43,099 nucleotides of DNA from an uncultured Lachnospiraceae bacterium (GTDB lineage Bacteria; Bacillota; Clostridia; Lachnospirales; Lachnospiraceae), in assembly GCA_946614165.1 (NCBI GenBank), contig CAMOGQ010000013.1, positions 1 through 43,099 on the forward strand, read 5' to 3'. Below the pieces are notes generated by a model. That model was given only the letters and a program-made list of their open reading frames with translations. It did not search any database and had not been told where the DNA came from. A program made the translations under genes and the position numbers. This document shows, in pieces, positions 41,859 through 43,099 of the stretch (position 1 is the first letter of the stretch; each line of letters starts with the position of its first letter).

Positions 41859-43099
41859 TTACATTTCTTTGTCCGTATCCCCGGGGACTTCCTCCGGACG
41901 GACATCGTCCTCTTCGGGAGCCGTGCCCGGCTTTTCGAGAGAATAGACGAAGACTTCGTCGGAGATCTGGTCTGTCATTACCACTTCGGTGTCAATGCCG
42001 TAGTGGCCGCTTACGTAAAGGGCGATGGCCTCTGCGGATTCGGGCTTGGTGGAGATGATAAAGACGTTGTCCTTTTCGGCGATCTCCCTGAAAAGGTGGT
42101 CTCCGTCCTCAATACCGAAGGCCTTCACCTGGTCATAATATCTGGGGCTGAACAGGTCCCAGCTGCCCATGCTCAGCTTGTTGTAAAGATACTTGTCCGC
42201 GGTATGGCCGTAGACCGGGATGTTGACATTCAGGTCGTAGGCAATGCCGGAGGTCATGCAGTAGAGATTATCGGGGTGGTCCGTCAGATAGGTCCTGACG
42301 TTTTTGCGCAGCAGTTCATAGTTGCTGTGGCTGACGGAGGACCAGATGGAGGTCCAGAACAGGGTTCCCGTCAGAAGGGCAGCGGCCGTGATCTCGGCCA
42401 GGATGCCCAGATGCCTTCTGGCGATCTTCCATTTGCCGGCAGACTCTCTGTCGTAGTCGGCAGCGGCCGCTCCCAGAATGATGAGCATCTCAAAGGTGCC
42501 CAGGAGGATCACGGGGAGGGTGATGCGCAGGAAGGGACGTTTTCTGAAATAGAGGACGATCAGCAGGCCCAGGGTAAAGAGGGCGGACAAAAGGATGGCC
42601 GCCGTATCCTTTTTCCGGACCCAGACGCACAATGCCATCAGAAGGACCGCCCCCGCAGTGATCAGAAAGCGGATGACATACTGGTCGGTGAAAGTACTTG
42701 TCAGAACGTCGATCACGTCGCAGTTATAGCGCTCCGTGAAATCCTGGACCCCCGACAGGGTGCGGTAGGCTTCGGGACGGAAGACTTCCTGGTCGGCGTA
42801 GTTCCAGTTGAAAGCCAGGTACTGGTCGTTCTCCGTCCAGCCCAGGGTGGAATAGACAGACGCGTACTTTTCCGGATCGGGCTTGGTGAAATCCCGGAAG
42901 GAAGCACAGGCCGAATTCCATTCCCCGTAGGAAGTCCAGCTTCCTCCCAGGTGCTCTGTCCAGTCGGTGCCGGAGGTGGCTCTTCCTGCCACCAGGACGG
43001 TGACAGCGATCACCAGGCCCAGGAACTGGCGGATCAGAGCCTCTTTTTTCAGGCTGTGCAGGATCAGGGGCAGAAGGAGGGCCAGGGTGGTCAGGCATA
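41859..43099 (-). CDS. Partial polytopic membrane protein
   Basis: The reading frame continues past the right edge, so the true start is missing; about 413 codons are visible. Several membrane helices are seen (near the edge, ILHSLKK...LIRQFLGLVIAVTVLVAG; then three clustered around RFLITAGAVLLMALCVW, AAILLSALFTLGLLIVLYF and LPVILLGTFEMLIILG; and LLTGTLFWTSIWSS). An extracytoplasmic C-terminal region of about 165 residues follows. The layout recalls polytopic membrane enzymes or glycosyltransferase-like proteins with a soluble tail, but I cannot name the family. It converges on the transporter operon across a terminator. Confidence 0.75.
   Translation of the reverse strand, partial: CLTTLALLLPLILHSLKKEALIRQFLGLVIAVTVLVAGRATSGTDWTEHLGGSWTSYGEWNSACASFRDFTKPDPEKYASVYSTLGWTENDQYLAFNWNYADQEVFRPEAYRTLSGVQDFTERYNCDVIDVLTSTFTDQYVIRFLITAGAVLLMALCVWVRKKDTAAILLSALFTLGLLIVLYFRKRPFLRITLPVILLGTFEMLIILGAAAADYDRESAGKWKIARRHLGILAEITAAALLTGTLFWTSIWSSVSHSNYELLRKNVRTYLTDHPDNLYCMTSGIAYDLNVNIPVYGHTADKYLYNKLSMGSWDLFSPRYYDQVKAFGIEDGDHLFREIAEKDNVFIISTKPESAEAIALYVSGHYGIDTEVVMTDQISDEVFVYSLEKPGTAPEEDDVRPEEVPGDTDKEM

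Overview
The window reads as chromosomal DNA from an anaerobic Firmicute of the class Clostridia, most likely a Lachnospiraceae-like gut or rumen bacterium. The reasons are strong GGAGG-type ribosome binding sites on almost every gene, a class II GalT, the GlpA-like/FAD-oxidoreductase/DUF1667 trio, a DUF3842 protein, an ECF nickel/cobalt transporter, BspA-like (DUF285) repeats, and a GH3 enzyme with swapped domains. G+C looks moderately high (my estimate, not computed). I saw no tRNA, rRNA, insertion sequence, phage gene or CRISPR array.

Layout. (a) 1-6.2 kb: the end of a LytTR regulator/membrane protein pair; a galT-galE operon divergent from an AraC regulator; a small HAD phosphatase; an aldo/keto reductase. 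(b) 6.3-8.9 kb, minus strand: a two-helix membrane protein, a YkgJ-type Cys-cluster protein and a LysR regulator. (c) 9.0-22.0 kb: the centrepiece, a sugar-diacid (aldarate) catabolic locus. A tripartite tricarboxylate-type transporter (TctC, TctB, TctA) is followed by a LarA-like nickel-pincer isomerase and an AEC permease. A convergent PrpR-like regulator follows, then garR, a DapA-family aldolase, gudD (glucarate dehydratase) and garD (galactarate dehydratase). (d) 22.1-26.1 kb: a GlpA-like dehydrogenase, an FAD oxidoreductase and DUF1667, divergent from a GntR/FCD regulator. (e) 26.1-27.8 kb: a PrsW-like membrane protease and NadE. (f) 28.3-35.0 kb: a membrane-linked glycan-degradation operon (domain-swapped GH3, membrane protein, CE1-like esterase, membrane protein, GH43). 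(g) 35.1-38.9 kb: a Cof-type HAD phosphatase, a transmembrane pseudokinase with DUF285 repeats, and DUF3842. (h) 38.9-41.8 kb: an ECF nickel/cobalt transporter (NikMN, CbiQ, CbiO) behind a leader that ends in an intrinsic terminator. (i) A polytopic membrane protein runs off the right edge.

How the parts may work together. The transporter and/or the AEC permease would import diacids such as glucarate or galactarate. GudD and GarD dehydrate them to 5-keto-4-deoxyglucarate. The DapA-family enzyme probably cleaves this to pyruvate and tartronate semialdehyde, which GarR reduces to glycerate. The LarA-like protein keeps the nickel-pincer and catalytic histidine/lysine pattern of lactate racemase, so I propose that it epimerises an alpha-hydroxy diacid and widens the set of usable stereoisomers. 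The nickel/cobalt importer in the same window could supply its metal. The regulator has PrpR_N, PAS-like and Fis-type HTH parts around a sigma54-type AAA+ domain that has lost Walker A, Walker B and GAFTGA. A near-identical 18-bp palindrome lies 137 bp upstream of tctC and 146 bp upstream of garR, which suggests one shared operator. No sigma54 -24/-12 promoter was seen at either site.

Most function calls are family-level readings of the translated sequence by eye. The isomerase substrate, the regulator-operator link and the leader RNA are inferences.
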